This document shows, in pieces, positions 25,650 to 34,245 of a DNA stretch of 64,000 bases. Each line of letters starts with the position of its first letter. Positions within the stretch are counted from its first letter, which is position 1. The notes under the pieces were generated by a model, which ran no database searches, was not told the DNA's origin, and saw only the letters and a program-made list of their open reading frames with translations. Position numbers and translations under genes: made by a program. Source of the stretch: Phycisphaeraceae bacterium (GTDB taxonomy: Bacteria > Planctomycetota > Phycisphaerae > Phycisphaerales > UBA1924). Location: assembly GCA_019636535.1 (NCBI GenBank), contig JAHBXK010000006.1, forward strand, positions 1 through 64,000. Reading direction: 5' to 3'.

Positions 25650-26078
25650 GTTGCAATTCGCGTTCGGGCGATCGAGTCCCGGATCGGCGGGTGGGGCGTT
25701 GGGGCGGGGTCGGGTTGGAGCCGGGCTGATGCCGGGCGGGGGCTCCGACTTGAAGGTCTCGGCCCGAGCGAGTGAACAAATAGGCGGGGGCGGATCGTAC
25801 ATCAACGATCCCCAGAGTGCGCGGGTTCTGTGTGGCCGTCGGCGTTTGTGGTTGCGAGAGGCCCGATCCGGACCGGATCGGGCCGAGTTGCGGGGCTTGA
25901 GAGAGATGTTCATGGGAGGCGGGCCGGGTGGACACTGCGCGGCGGGTCGCGGAGAATGCCCCCCACCCGGAACGGTCGGTTCGACAACCGGGGGTGCTCT
26001 CTCCGTGTTCGGTGGTGAGCAGAGCGGTCGGGGCCTCGGGGGTTCGGTTCGATCTTTCGCGAGGAACGCACAGGACCC
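25650..26078. other. Divergent intergenic region between permease and SPFH operon
   Basis: About 430 bp without a convincing gene. It must carry promoters for both directions. The only structure I can support is the 23-bp palindrome listed separately. Neither start codon has a strong upstream hexamer; AGGA lies a few bases before the ATG at 26079. Confidence 0.4.
25861..25883. promoter_or_regulatory. 23-bp palindrome, possible operator or hairpin
   Basis: Perfect 10-bp arms gcccgatccg and cggatcgggc around the three-base centre gac. No T-run follows on either strand, so a terminator is less likely than a protein-binding site in this divergent promoter region. Confidence 0.35.
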
Positions 26079-28142
26079 ATGAAAGCCGACCATCAGACCT
26101 ACGCCCGAGCCTCCAGCACGGCCCTGTTGGGTCTTGCCCTTCAGATCGTGATGGGGTTGGGGCTGGTGATCTACGCGATCATCGCCAAGGACCGATCGGC
26201 GTTCAGCGGCTCGCTGCTGGTGCTGATGGGGAGCGCGGTGTGGCTTGTGCTTGCGGTGCTGTTCGATCAGCACCGTCGCGAGCGGATCGAGGCGCTCGAA
26301 GCGGAGCAGTTGAGCGACGCCGCGGCGGGGTCGGGTCGATCGGCGTCGGTGTTCGGGGAGGCGGCGAGCGAGCTGCGCGTGGCGGCCAAGCGGCTGTCGT
26401 GGATGCACTCGGTGCTTGTGCCGACGCTGAGCCTGATCTGGGCGCTGGCGCTGGGCGGGCTCGGCGCGTGGCGGTTTGTCGCCGAGCGGAAGATGGTGAG
26501 CCAGGACCCGGGTGATGAGCACCTGGGCTGGGCGCTGGGCGTGGGGCTGGCGGTGGCGCTGATCGGCTTCCTGTTCGCGCGGTACGTGGCGGGGATGGCG
26601 AAGGTGGGGGCGTGGGCGAACCTCCGCGGGGGCGCGGGTCAGGCGGTGGCGGCCGCGCTTGTGGGCGGGGCGATGGTGATCGGCCACTTGGCCGACTACC
26701 TCGGGTTCGATCTGATTCTGCGGTACCTGCACGTGGTCTTCCCGGTGGCCATGATGCTGCTGTCGGCGGAGGTGATCCTGAACTTCCTGCTGGGCGTCTA
26801 CCGGCCGCGGACCGCGGGCGAGACGCCCCGGCCGGCGATGGACTCGCGGGTGCTGAGTTTCGTGGCGGCGCCGGACAAGGTGGCCGAGTCGATCGGCGGC
26901 GCGCTGAACTACCAGTTCGGGTTCAACGTCACGGACTCGTGGTTCTATCAGTTAGTGTCGCGATGGCTGGCGTCGCTGGTGGCGGTGGGGGTGGTGGTGG
27001 TGTGGCTGATGACGAGCCTGGCGGTGGTTCAGCCGAACGAGCAGGGCGTGATCCTGCGGTTCGGCCGGATCGTGAGCGAGGAAGCGCTGCGGCCCGGCCT
27101 GTACGTCAAGTTCCCGTGGCCGATCGACGTGGTGGAGAAGGTGGACGCGACGACGATCCGCCCGCTGCAACTGGCGAACGAGACGCCGAAGGTCGAGCGG
27201 AGCATCCTGTGGACGAACGACCACGGGGTGACGGAGACGTACTTCCCTGTTCAGCCGAGCGATCGGTCCACGACGGGCGCATCGCGTGACGCGTCGGCGG
27301 TGAACGACCTCGAACTGGTGTCGGTGGAGGTGCCGCTGTACTACGTGGTGGAGGACTACGCGAAGTTCAGGAACCTGACGACGCCGGAGAGCCGCGATCA
27401 GTTTCTGCGCTCGATCGGTCGGCGGGAGTTGCTGAGCGTGCTTTCGAGCGAGACGACGGACCGCGTGCTGGGGGTGGGCCGGCAGGAGATCTCGGCGCGG
27501 CTCGCGGGCCGGATCAACGAGCGTCTGGCGTCGCTGAACGGCGGGGATGGCGCGGGAGTGCGGGTGGTGTTCGTGAGTCTGGTGGGTGCGCACCCCCCGC
27601 GTGACACGGCGGAGATGTTCGAGAGCGTGGTGCAGCGCGTGCGGACGAGCGCCACGGACGTTGAGCAGGCGCGCGCGGACGCGGAGGCGGAGTTGATCAA
27701 GGTCGCCGGGTCGCGGGAGCGTGCCCGGAGCATCGTGCAGTTGATCGATCGGATCGACTCGACGCGGACCACGGGCGCGGTGGACGGGCCGGGGTCGGCG
27801 GAGATCGACTCGCTGGAGCGTCAGGCGTCGGAGTTGATCGCGGGGGCGAGCGGGGAGGCGGCGGACCTGCTGATCAAGGCGCAGGCGGACCGGTGGGTGA
27901 CGCACATGGGGGAGCGGACGCGTGCGCAGCGGCACGGCTCGCAACTGGCTGCGTACCGCTCGTCGCCGATGGTGTACAAGTCGCGCAAGTACTTCGAGAC
28001 TCTGCGCGAGGTGATGGCGCAGGCGCGGGTGTACGTGGTGGTGGACGACGGTGAGCGGCTGGAGATGCGGCTGAACCTGGAGGACTCGAACCTGGGTTCG
28101 CAGTTGTTCGATGCGCCGCGGCAGTTGGGGCAGGACAAGTGA
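26079..28142 (+). CDS. Polytopic SPFH-domain protein (HflK-like)
   Basis: A 687-residue protein. Residues 10-320 carry about seven hydrophobic segments (for example TALLGLALQIVMGLGLVIYA, then VLMGSAVWLVLAVLF, LGWALGVGLAVALIGFLFA, and VGVVVVWLMTSLAVV just before the SPFH domain). The SPFH/band-7 domain (about 325-500) begins VQPNEQGVILRFGRIVSEEALRPG, the HflK hallmark, and is followed by an Ala/Glu-rich coiled coil. Bacterial HflK normally has one membrane helix, so the multi-span N-terminus is unusual. HflK/HflC assemble large cages around FtsH and modulate membrane proteolysis; no FtsH is in the window. First gene of a three-SPFH operon. Confidence 0.82.
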   Translation: MKADHQTYARASSTALLGLALQIVMGLGLVIYAIIAKDRSAFSGSLLVLMGSAVWLVLAVLFDQHRRERIEALEAEQLSDAAAGSGRSASVFGEAASELRVAAKRLSWMHSVLVPTLSLIWALALGGLGAWRFVAERKMVSQDPGDEHLGWALGVGLAVALIGFLFARYVAGMAKVGAWANLRGGAGQAVAAALVGGAMVIGHLADYLGFDLILRYLHVVFPVAMMLLSAEVILNFLLGVYRPRTAGETPRPAMDSRVLSFVAAPDKVAESIGGALNYQFGFNVTDSWFYQLVSRWLASLVAVGVVVVWLMTSLAVVQPNEQGVILRFGRIVSEEALRPGLYVKFPWPIDVVEKVDATTIRPLQLANETPKVERSILWTNDHGVTETYFPVQPSDRSTTGASRDASAVNDLELVSVEVPLYYVVEDYAKFRNLTTPESRDQFLRSIGRRELLSVLSSETTDRVLGVGRQEISARLAGRINERLASLNGGDGAGVRVVFVSLVGAHPPRDTAEMFESVVQRVRTSATDVEQARADAEAELIKVAGSRERARSIVQLIDRIDSTRTTGAVDGPGSAEIDSLERQASELIAGASGEAADLLIKAQADRWVTHMGERTRAQRHGSQLAAYRSSPMVYKSRKYFETLREVMAQARVYVVVDDGERLEMRLNLEDSNLGSQLFDAPRQLGQDK

Positions 28143-28239
28143 GCGAGGGCACGGCCCGCCGGATCGCGGCGGGCGGCGTGCGTTTGACGGGTTGTTGATC
28201 TCGGTCTTTGGTTCGGGCGGGCGGGCCGGAGTGACAGCA

Positions 28240-29271
28240 GTGAGCAAAGTGCTTCGATACGGTGTGATCGCGCTGGTGCTGGTCGTGTTCGTCGCGGCGA
28301 TGGCGACGTACACGGTCCGGTTCAACGAGACCGCGGTGGTCAGCACGTTCGGCGACGCCGACGAGACGTCGGTGAAGACCGAGGCGGGCCTGCGGTTCAT
28401 GATTCCGTTCGTGCAGCGCGTGACGAAGTACGACAAGCGAGCGCGGTACGTCGAATCGAACCCGGAGACGCAGCAGACCCGCGACGCGCGGCAGTTGATC
28501 GTGGCCGCGGGGCTGACGTGGCGCGTGAGCGATCCGCTGCGGTTCTACAAGAGCACGAGCGGTCGGGGCACGACGGCGGCGGAGCACTTCGCGTTCGCGG
28601 AGGATCTGCTGAAGAGCCGGGTGAGGACGGCGATGAGCGAACTGTCGCAGTTCAGGCTGGAGCAGTTGCTCTCGGCGTCGTCGGAGGGTTCGCAACTGCC
28701 GGTGCTTGAGGATCGGATGCTGGCGAGTCTGACGGGCTCGGGCGCGGGGGGCGAGTCGCTGGCGTCGTACGGGATCGAGCCGCTGTCGGTGGGGATCGTG
28801 TCGATCGCGCTGCCGCAGGACACGACGCGGAAGATCTTTGACGGCATGAACACGTCGCGTCAGCGGCTGGCGAACGAACTGGTGAGCCAGGGGAAGAGCC
28901 AGGCGGCGACGATCCGATCGACGGCGGAGGCGGACGCGACGAAGATCCGCAAGTTCGCCGAGCGTCTGGCGGAGGAACTGCGCCGGCAGGGGGACCTGGA
29001 GGCGACGGAGTTCCTGAAGCAGACGGTGGATGCGCCGGAACTGGCGATGTTCCTGGGCCAGATGGACTTCATCCGGTCGAGTTTCGGTCGTTCGACGACG
29101 CTGGTGCTGCCGACGTCGATGCCGGGGCTGGAGTGGCTGCGTCCGGACGCGCTGGAGCGTGCGGGGACTCGGAACTGGCGGCTGCCGACGTTCGACGTGG
29201 CGCCGGTGAAGTCGGCGGATCGAAGCCGTGCGGAAGGCGACGGGCGTTCGGACGAGGAGGCGCAGCAGTGA
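28240..29271 (+). CDS. SPFH-domain protein (HflC-like)
   Basis: About 343 residues from GTG 28240, with GGAGTGA seven bases upstream; the in-frame GTG at 28231 is also possible. One N-terminal helix (VIALVLVVFVAAMATYTV), then the band-7 domain (FNETAVVSTFGDADETSVKT, LRFMIPFVQRVTKYDKRARY), an HflC-like pattern, followed by a long helical region (SQGKSQAATIRSTAEADATK) that forms the cage wall in HflC, and a Ser/Arg/Glu-rich tail. The stop overlaps the next GTG start. It lies about 100 bp after the polytopic HflK-like gene. Confidence 0.82.
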   Translation: MSKVLRYGVIALVLVVFVAAMATYTVRFNETAVVSTFGDADETSVKTEAGLRFMIPFVQRVTKYDKRARYVESNPETQQTRDARQLIVAAGLTWRVSDPLRFYKSTSGRGTTAAEHFAFAEDLLKSRVRTAMSELSQFRLEQLLSASSEGSQLPVLEDRMLASLTGSGAGGESLASYGIEPLSVGIVSIALPQDTTRKIFDGMNTSRQRLANELVSQGKSQAATIRSTAEADATKIRKFAERLAEELRRQGDLEATEFLKQTVDAPELAMFLGQMDFIRSSFGRSTTLVLPTSMPGLEWLRPDALERAGTRNWRLPTFDVAPVKSADRSRAEGDGRSDEEAQQ

Positions 29272-30743
29272 GCGACCGTCAGGAACTCTCGATGCCGTCG
29301 GGTTCCGGCCCCGCCCGTCGTGACCGTCGCGGCAGCGCGACGATGGCGCTGAGCGGCGGGGGCGGCGGCGATGACGTGGCGAACGCGCTGGACCCGGCGA
29401 CGCGGTCGCTGGCCGATGCGCTGCGGATCATGTACCGGCTGTTGCAGGGGCTGATGCTCGTGGTGGCGGCGGCGTACCTGCTGTCGGGGTTCCAGTCGAT
29501 CGGCGTGACGGAGCGCGGCGTTCGGACGACCTTCGGGCGCGTGGTGGGGACGAACCTGGGGCCGGGGTTCCAGTGGTCGTGGCCCGCGCCGATCGGCGAG
29601 TTGCTGAAGGTCGGCGTGACCGACCAGGAGAAGCAACTTCGGAGCGAGTTCTTCGTCAAGCTCAACGACAACGAGGAGAAGAACCTGCTGACCGACGGCG
29701 GGGGCGTGACGGCGCTGTACGGCGGCGGGCCGGACGCGCTGGACCCCGATTCGGACGGCATGCTGCTGACGGGCGACGGCGGGATCGCGCACGGGCGGTT
29801 CAGCATTCGCTACGCCCGGCGAGACCCGGCGCGGTTCATTTCGGGCATCGACCCGAAGCACGAGGAGAAGATCATCGCGGCGGCGGTACGCCGCGGGATC
29901 GTGCAGGCGGCGGCGGGGGTGACGGTCGATGAGTTGATCACGAACCAATTGGATTCGGATCTTCGCGGCGGGGACGCTCGGCGGTTTCAGGACATCGCGC
30001 TGGCGAACGCGCAGCGGATCCTGGACCGGATGGAGAGCGACGGGTTCGGGACGGGTCTGCGGCTGGAATCGCTGACGATGGAGCGGGCGATGCCGCCGCG
30101 GCGCGTCGGGCCGTCTTTCAACCAGGTTCAGTCGGCGCAGACCGAGGCGAAGTCGCAGGTTGAGCGGGCGAGCGAGTTCCGCGATGAGCGGCTGGTGGAG
30201 ACGGCGGGCGATTCGGCGTCGCTGGTGCTGGCGTGGATCGACCGGTACGAGGCGGACCTGGCCAAGGGCGATCAGGCCGCGGCGTCGCGGACGCTGGCGA
30301 CGATCGACTCGATCATGCTGGGCGAGGCGACGCGCGTCGAGGGCGTGGAGGTTGTGCCGCGGGTGTTCGGCGAGGTCTCGAACATGCTGGCGGAGGCCCG
30401 GCAGTATCGGACGACGGCGGCGAACCGGGCGCGGGCCGACCGCTCGACGTTCCTGGCGAAACTGGCGACGTACCGATCGAACCCGCGGGTGATGATCGCG
30501 GGCGAGTGGACGAGCGCGATGTCGGAGTTCATGGCGCGTCCGTCGGTGCAGACGATGGTGCTTCCGCCAAACGCGGACCGTGTGATCGTGCAGATCAACC
30601 GCGACCCGGACGTGGCGCGGCAGCAGCAGATCGAGCGGTATCAGCGTGAGTTTGACGAGGCCGCGCGGAAGCGGGGCCTCGAGCAGCAGCGGCAGCGGTT
30701 CCAAGACCGCGCCGACGCCGAGACCAAGCGAGCGTCGCAGTGA
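29268..30743 (+). CDS. SPFH-domain protein (second HflK-like)
   Basis: A 491-residue protein from the overlapping GTG at 29268 with GAGGAGG upstream. A Ser/Gly/Arg-rich N-terminus (1-60), as in HflK, is followed by one membrane helix (LMLVVAAAYLLSGF) and the band-7 start QSIGVTERGVRTTFGRVVGTN, LGPGFQWSWPAPIGE. An acidic insertion around 140-180 contains NDNEEKNLLTDGGGV. The C-terminal half is helical (TEAKSQVERASEFRDERLVE) and ends in Arg/Glu/Gln repeats. Together with the two preceding genes this gives three SPFH paralogues in one operon. G-rich DNA, but no clear terminator, follows before the ABC ATPase gene 92 bp away. Confidence 0.8.
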   Translation: MSDRQELSMPSGSGPARRDRRGSATMALSGGGGGDDVANALDPATRSLADALRIMYRLLQGLMLVVAAAYLLSGFQSIGVTERGVRTTFGRVVGTNLGPGFQWSWPAPIGELLKVGVTDQEKQLRSEFFVKLNDNEEKNLLTDGGGVTALYGGGPDALDPDSDGMLLTGDGGIAHGRFSIRYARRDPARFISGIDPKHEEKIIAAAVRRGIVQAAAGVTVDELITNQLDSDLRGGDARRFQDIALANAQRILDRMESDGFGTGLRLESLTMERAMPPRRVGPSFNQVQSAQTEAKSQVERASEFRDERLVETAGDSASLVLAWIDRYEADLAKGDQAAASRTLATIDSIMLGEATRVEGVEVVPRVFGEVSNMLAEARQYRTTAANRARADRSTFLAKLATYRSNPRVMIAGEWTSAMSEFMARPSVQTMVLPPNADRVIVQINRDPDVARQQQIERYQREFDEAARKRGLEQQRQRFQDRADAETKRASQ

Positions 30744-30834
30744 CCGGGCGGGGTGGGGGGGGCGGGGTCGGGCGCGTGCCGACCGTTCCGGTGTTTGCAT
30801 CCCGGCCGCGCAGGCCGCATGACCAGGACCGACC

Positions 30835-32226
30835 ATGACCCGCCTGAGCAGCCAGCCACGACCGTCGACCGCCGCCGCGGGGAGCGCCACGCCGCCGTTG
30901 GTGGTGGTTGAGCGGCTGAACAAGGTGTTCCGCGACTTCTGGATGCGTTCGCGCGTTCGCGCGGTGAACGACGTGACGTTCCACATCGAGCGCGGCGAGA
31001 TCTTCGGGCTGCTGGGGCCGAACGGCTCGGGCAAGTCGACGACGATCAAGATCCTGCTGGGGCTGCTGCACAAGACGTCGGGCATCGTTTCGGTGTTCGG
31101 GAAACTGCCGACGGACGTGAGCGTGAAGAGGAAGATCGGGTATCTGCCCGAGGAGTCGTACCTCTATCCGTTCCTGAACTCGCGCGAGACGCTGGACTAT
31201 TACGGCAAACTGTTCGAGTTGGACCGGGAGATCCGGGCGCGGCGGATCGACGAGTTGCTGGACATGGTGGGGCTGACGGCGGTACAGCACCGGCCGGTGC
31301 GCGAGTACTCGAAGGGCATGCAGCGGCGGATCGGGCTGGCGCAGGCGCTGATCAACGATCCGGAGTTTCTGATCCTGGACGAGCCGACGACCGGGCTGGA
31401 CCCGATCGGGACCAGGCAGGTGAAGGATCTGATCATCGAACTGGGCAGGCGTGGGAAGACGGTGCTGCTGAGTTCGCACCTGCTGAGCGACGTGGAGGAC
31501 TGCGTCGATCGGGCGGTGATCCTGTACGGCGGTCGGATTCAGCGCGAGGGGACGTGCGACGAGTTGTTGGAGAGCCGCGACCGGACGGTGATCGAGACCG
31601 AAGCGCTCGACGACGCGACGATCGCGGAGATCGACCGGCTGATCCGTCAGCGGACGGGCGGGCTGAAGGCGATCGCGCGCGTGTCGCACCCGAGACAGAA
31701 ACTCGAGGAGTTGTTCATCGAGATCGTGGAGAAGGCGCGGGCGGCGAACGTCGAGACGGCCGGGGCGCAGCAGGGGGGGCAGACGGCGTCGTTCCTACGC
31801 GGTTCGGAGGCCGATGCGCCCGAGGGCGAAGCGCTGGTCGCGTCGCTGCTGGCGGCGGGGAGCACGGCGGAGACGGCTGCGCAGACCGGGGGGCCGGGTG
31901 CGGACGGCGGGGCGATCGCGAAGGACGAGGACCAGACCGATCTGAACGTGCTGAGCGATCTGTTGGAGGGGCCGGCGACGGGGATCGCAGCGCGGAAGGG
32001 TGGGGCATCGGCTGTCAGCGCGGGGGGGGCGAGCGGCGCGGGGGGGGCGGGCGGTTCGGCGGGTGGGGGCAGGCCGGCGGCGATGCCACCCGCTGCCTCG
32101 CGGCCGGTCGCGCCGGATGACGCGGACCTTGGGGTCATCGGGTCGCTGCTGGACGACGGCGGGCGAGGAGAGGCGGGGGACAAGGACAAGAACGCGGGCA
32201 AGGGTGGCGGGAGGCCCAAGCCGTGA
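30835..32226 (+). CDS. ABC transporter ATP-binding protein with long low-complexity tail
   Basis: A 463-residue protein. Residues 15-310 are a standard ABC-2 exporter ATPase: Walker A GPNGSGKSTT, the Q-loop region IGYLPEESYLYPFL, signature YSKGMQRRIGLAQAL, Walker B FLILDEPTTGLDP and the H-loop LSSHLLSDVEDC. The last 150 residues are Ala/Gly/Pro-rich with acidic patches (EALVASLLAAGSTAETAAQT, LNVLSDLLEGP, DADLGVIGSLLDDGG) and have no counterpart in ordinary ATPases. AGGA lies a few bases before ATG 30835. It overlaps the permease start by GTGA, so the two form an exporter pair. The substrate is unknown. Confidence 0.88.
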   Translation: MTRLSSQPRPSTAAAGSATPPLVVVERLNKVFRDFWMRSRVRAVNDVTFHIERGEIFGLLGPNGSGKSTTIKILLGLLHKTSGIVSVFGKLPTDVSVKRKIGYLPEESYLYPFLNSRETLDYYGKLFELDREIRARRIDELLDMVGLTAVQHRPVREYSKGMQRRIGLAQALINDPEFLILDEPTTGLDPIGTRQVKDLIIELGRRGKTVLLSSHLLSDVEDCVDRAVILYGGRIQREGTCDELLESRDRTVIETEALDDATIAEIDRLIRQRTGGLKAIARVSHPRQKLEELFIEIVEKARAANVETAGAQQGGQTASFLRGSEADAPEGEALVASLLAAGSTAETAAQTGGPGADGGAIAKDEDQTDLNVLSDLLEGPATGIAARKGGASAVSAGGASGAGGAGGSAGGGRPAAMPPAASRPVAPDDADLGVIGSLLDDGGRGEAGDKDKNAGKGGGRPKP

Positions 32227-34172
32227 ACCTGCGCGAGATTCTGGCCCGGCTGGATCGTGCGCAGCGGACTCGGCTGTTCAAGATCGTCGCGTCGTGCGTG
32301 GTGCTGCTGGGGGCGATCGGCGCGGTGGGGTGGTACGCGGTGGCGCGCGCGGCGGGCGATCAGCCGGCGTTCAGGGCGTCGTTCGATCAGGACATCGACC
32401 TGAGCAAGTTGAGCGCGGAGGAGCGGGAGCAGTTTGAGGCGACGCGGAGCAGCGCCGAGCTGACGGCCAAGGCGCTGAACCAGATCTACGCGGCGAGGAT
32501 GGACACGGGGACGGTCGCGGTGGGGGCGATCGTCGTTGGGGCGGTGCTTCTTGGGGTGGTGTGGCTCGGGGTGTGTTTGAGCGCGCTGGCGCTGGTGTTG
32601 CTGCTGGCGTGCGTGGGCGTGCCGCTGCTGATGTTCGGGAGCGGTCGGTGGGCGGACGCGGGGGGATTTGTGCTGGCGACGGGGGCGCTGGCGATCTCGT
32701 TCGTGGTGTTGATGGCGGTGCTGCGCTCGTCGCTGTGGGCGACGCACCCGGTGACGGCGGTGGCGCGGAACGTGGTGATCGAGTCGACGCGGATGCGCGT
32801 CGTGGTGGTGTTCATCGTGCTGCTGATTCTGGCGCTGGCGGCGCTGCCTGGATCGCTGGACACGAGCACGCCGCTGCGGTACCGGGTTCAGAACTTCCTG
32901 CAGTACGGGAGCGGGGTGACGTTCTGGATCATCGCGGTCCTGGTGCTGTTCCTGTCGGTGGCGACGGTGGCGTTTGAGCAGCGCGACAAGGTGATCTGGC
33001 AGACGATGACCAAGCCGGTGACGGCGTGGCAGTATCTGCTGGGGAAGTGGCTCGGGGTCGCGGGTGTGGCGGCGGTGCTGCTGGGGGTGAGCGCTTCGGG
33101 GATGTTCCTGTTCACGGAGTATCTGCGCGAGCAGCCGGCGAACGACGAGATCCGGGCGTTCGTGCCCCGGAACCGGTCGGTGGCGGTGACGGAGGATCGG
33201 GAGATCCTCCAGACGCAGGTGCTGACGGCGCGGCGGTCGGTGCGGCCGGACATCCCGACGCTCTCGCGCGAGGACGAGGACAAGGAGGTCGCGTTCCGGT
33301 TCGAGCAGGCGCTGAACGCCGATCGGAACTTCAAGCCGACCGCGGCGGAGGAAGAGGCGTATCGGGATCAGATCCGCAAGGAATTCCGGGCGCAGTTCAT
33401 CTCGATCGGGCCGGGGCAGGGGCGAGAGTTCGTGTTTCGCGGGTTGGGGGTGGCGCGCGAGCAGGGTCGGATCGCGACGCTGCGCTACCGGATCGACGTG
33501 GGGGCCAACGATCCGCGGACGTTCTTCCGGATCACGTTCTTCTTCCGGGGCGATCAGGACCCGGTGGTGCAGGAGGTGCCGCTGGGCCAGACGATGACGC
33601 TGCGCGTTCGTCCGACGGCGATCGACGGGAGCGGGAACCTGGAGATGTTCGTCTTCAACGGCGACTACTTCGCGCAGACGGCGAACCCGCAGAGCATGTC
33701 GTTTCCTCCGGACGGGTTGGAGGTGTTCTATGCGGCGGGTTCGTACCGATCGAACTTCGCGCGCGTGATGATCGTTCACTGGCTGAAACTGGCGTTCCTG
33801 GCGATGGTGGGCGTGACGGCGGCGACGTTCCTGTCGTTCCCGGTCGCGTCGATGGTGGCGTTCGGGATGTTCTTGATGGCCGAGTCGTCGGGGTTCCTGT
33901 TCAGGGCGCTGGAGACGTACACGCCCGAGACGGTTACGGGGGGGACGGACTACTTCATCGCGGCGGTGCGGCTGATCGCGGTGCCGATCGCGTACGCGTG
34001 GGGGTTCTACTCGACCCTGACGCCGACGGCGGACCTTGTGGACGGCCGGTTGCTGAGTTGGTTCAGTGTGGCGCGTGCGGCGGTGCTGCTGGGGGTGCTG
34101 ACTGGCGGTCTGTACGTGGTGGGGGGGATGATCTTCAAACGGCGCGAACTGGCGATGTACAGCGGGCAGTAG
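32223..34172 (+). CDS. ABC-2-like transporter permease with extracytoplasmic domain
   Basis: A 649-residue protein from GTG 32223, overlapping the ATPase stop. Hydrophobic segments lie at about 20-40, 100-170 and 225-295 (including ATVAFEQRDKVIWQTMTKPV, the cytoplasmic coupling loop also found in the permease at 24294). A soluble domain of about 200 residues (300-510) is followed by three or four helices at the C-terminus (LKLAFLAMVGVTAATFLSF onward). The architecture parallels the permease at 24294-25649. It very likely pairs with the ATPase just upstream; the following gene probably belongs to the same transcript. Confidence 0.8.
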   Translation: MNLREILARLDRAQRTRLFKIVASCVVLLGAIGAVGWYAVARAAGDQPAFRASFDQDIDLSKLSAEEREQFEATRSSAELTAKALNQIYAARMDTGTVAVGAIVVGAVLLGVVWLGVCLSALALVLLLACVGVPLLMFGSGRWADAGGFVLATGALAISFVVLMAVLRSSLWATHPVTAVARNVVIESTRMRVVVVFIVLLILALAALPGSLDTSTPLRYRVQNFLQYGSGVTFWIIAVLVLFLSVATVAFEQRDKVIWQTMTKPVTAWQYLLGKWLGVAGVAAVLLGVSASGMFLFTEYLREQPANDEIRAFVPRNRSVAVTEDREILQTQVLTARRSVRPDIPTLSREDEDKEVAFRFEQALNADRNFKPTAAEEEAYRDQIRKEFRAQFISIGPGQGREFVFRGLGVAREQGRIATLRYRIDVGANDPRTFFRITFFFRGDQDPVVQEVPLGQTMTLRVRPTAIDGSGNLEMFVFNGDYFAQTANPQSMSFPPDGLEVFYAAGSYRSNFARVMIVHWLKLAFLAMVGVTAATFLSFPVASMVAFGMFLMAESSGFLFRALETYTPETVTGGTDYFIAAVRLIAVPIAYAWGFYSTLTPTADLVDGRLLSWFSVARAAVLLGVLTGGLYVVGGMIFKRRELAMYSGQ

Positions 34173-34245
34173 AGCTTTCTGGGGCGTTGGGCGGGATCAA
34201 GGTCGGCGGGGACGGAGCGGATCGGGACGATCGGCGGAAGCACGC

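Noticed and set aside
25650..26732. Upstream extension of the permease frame into the SPFH gene
   Set aside because: The extension is His/Arg/Pro-rich and antisense to a real gene; MVSTVYAIARN at 25649 is the expected permease N-terminus.
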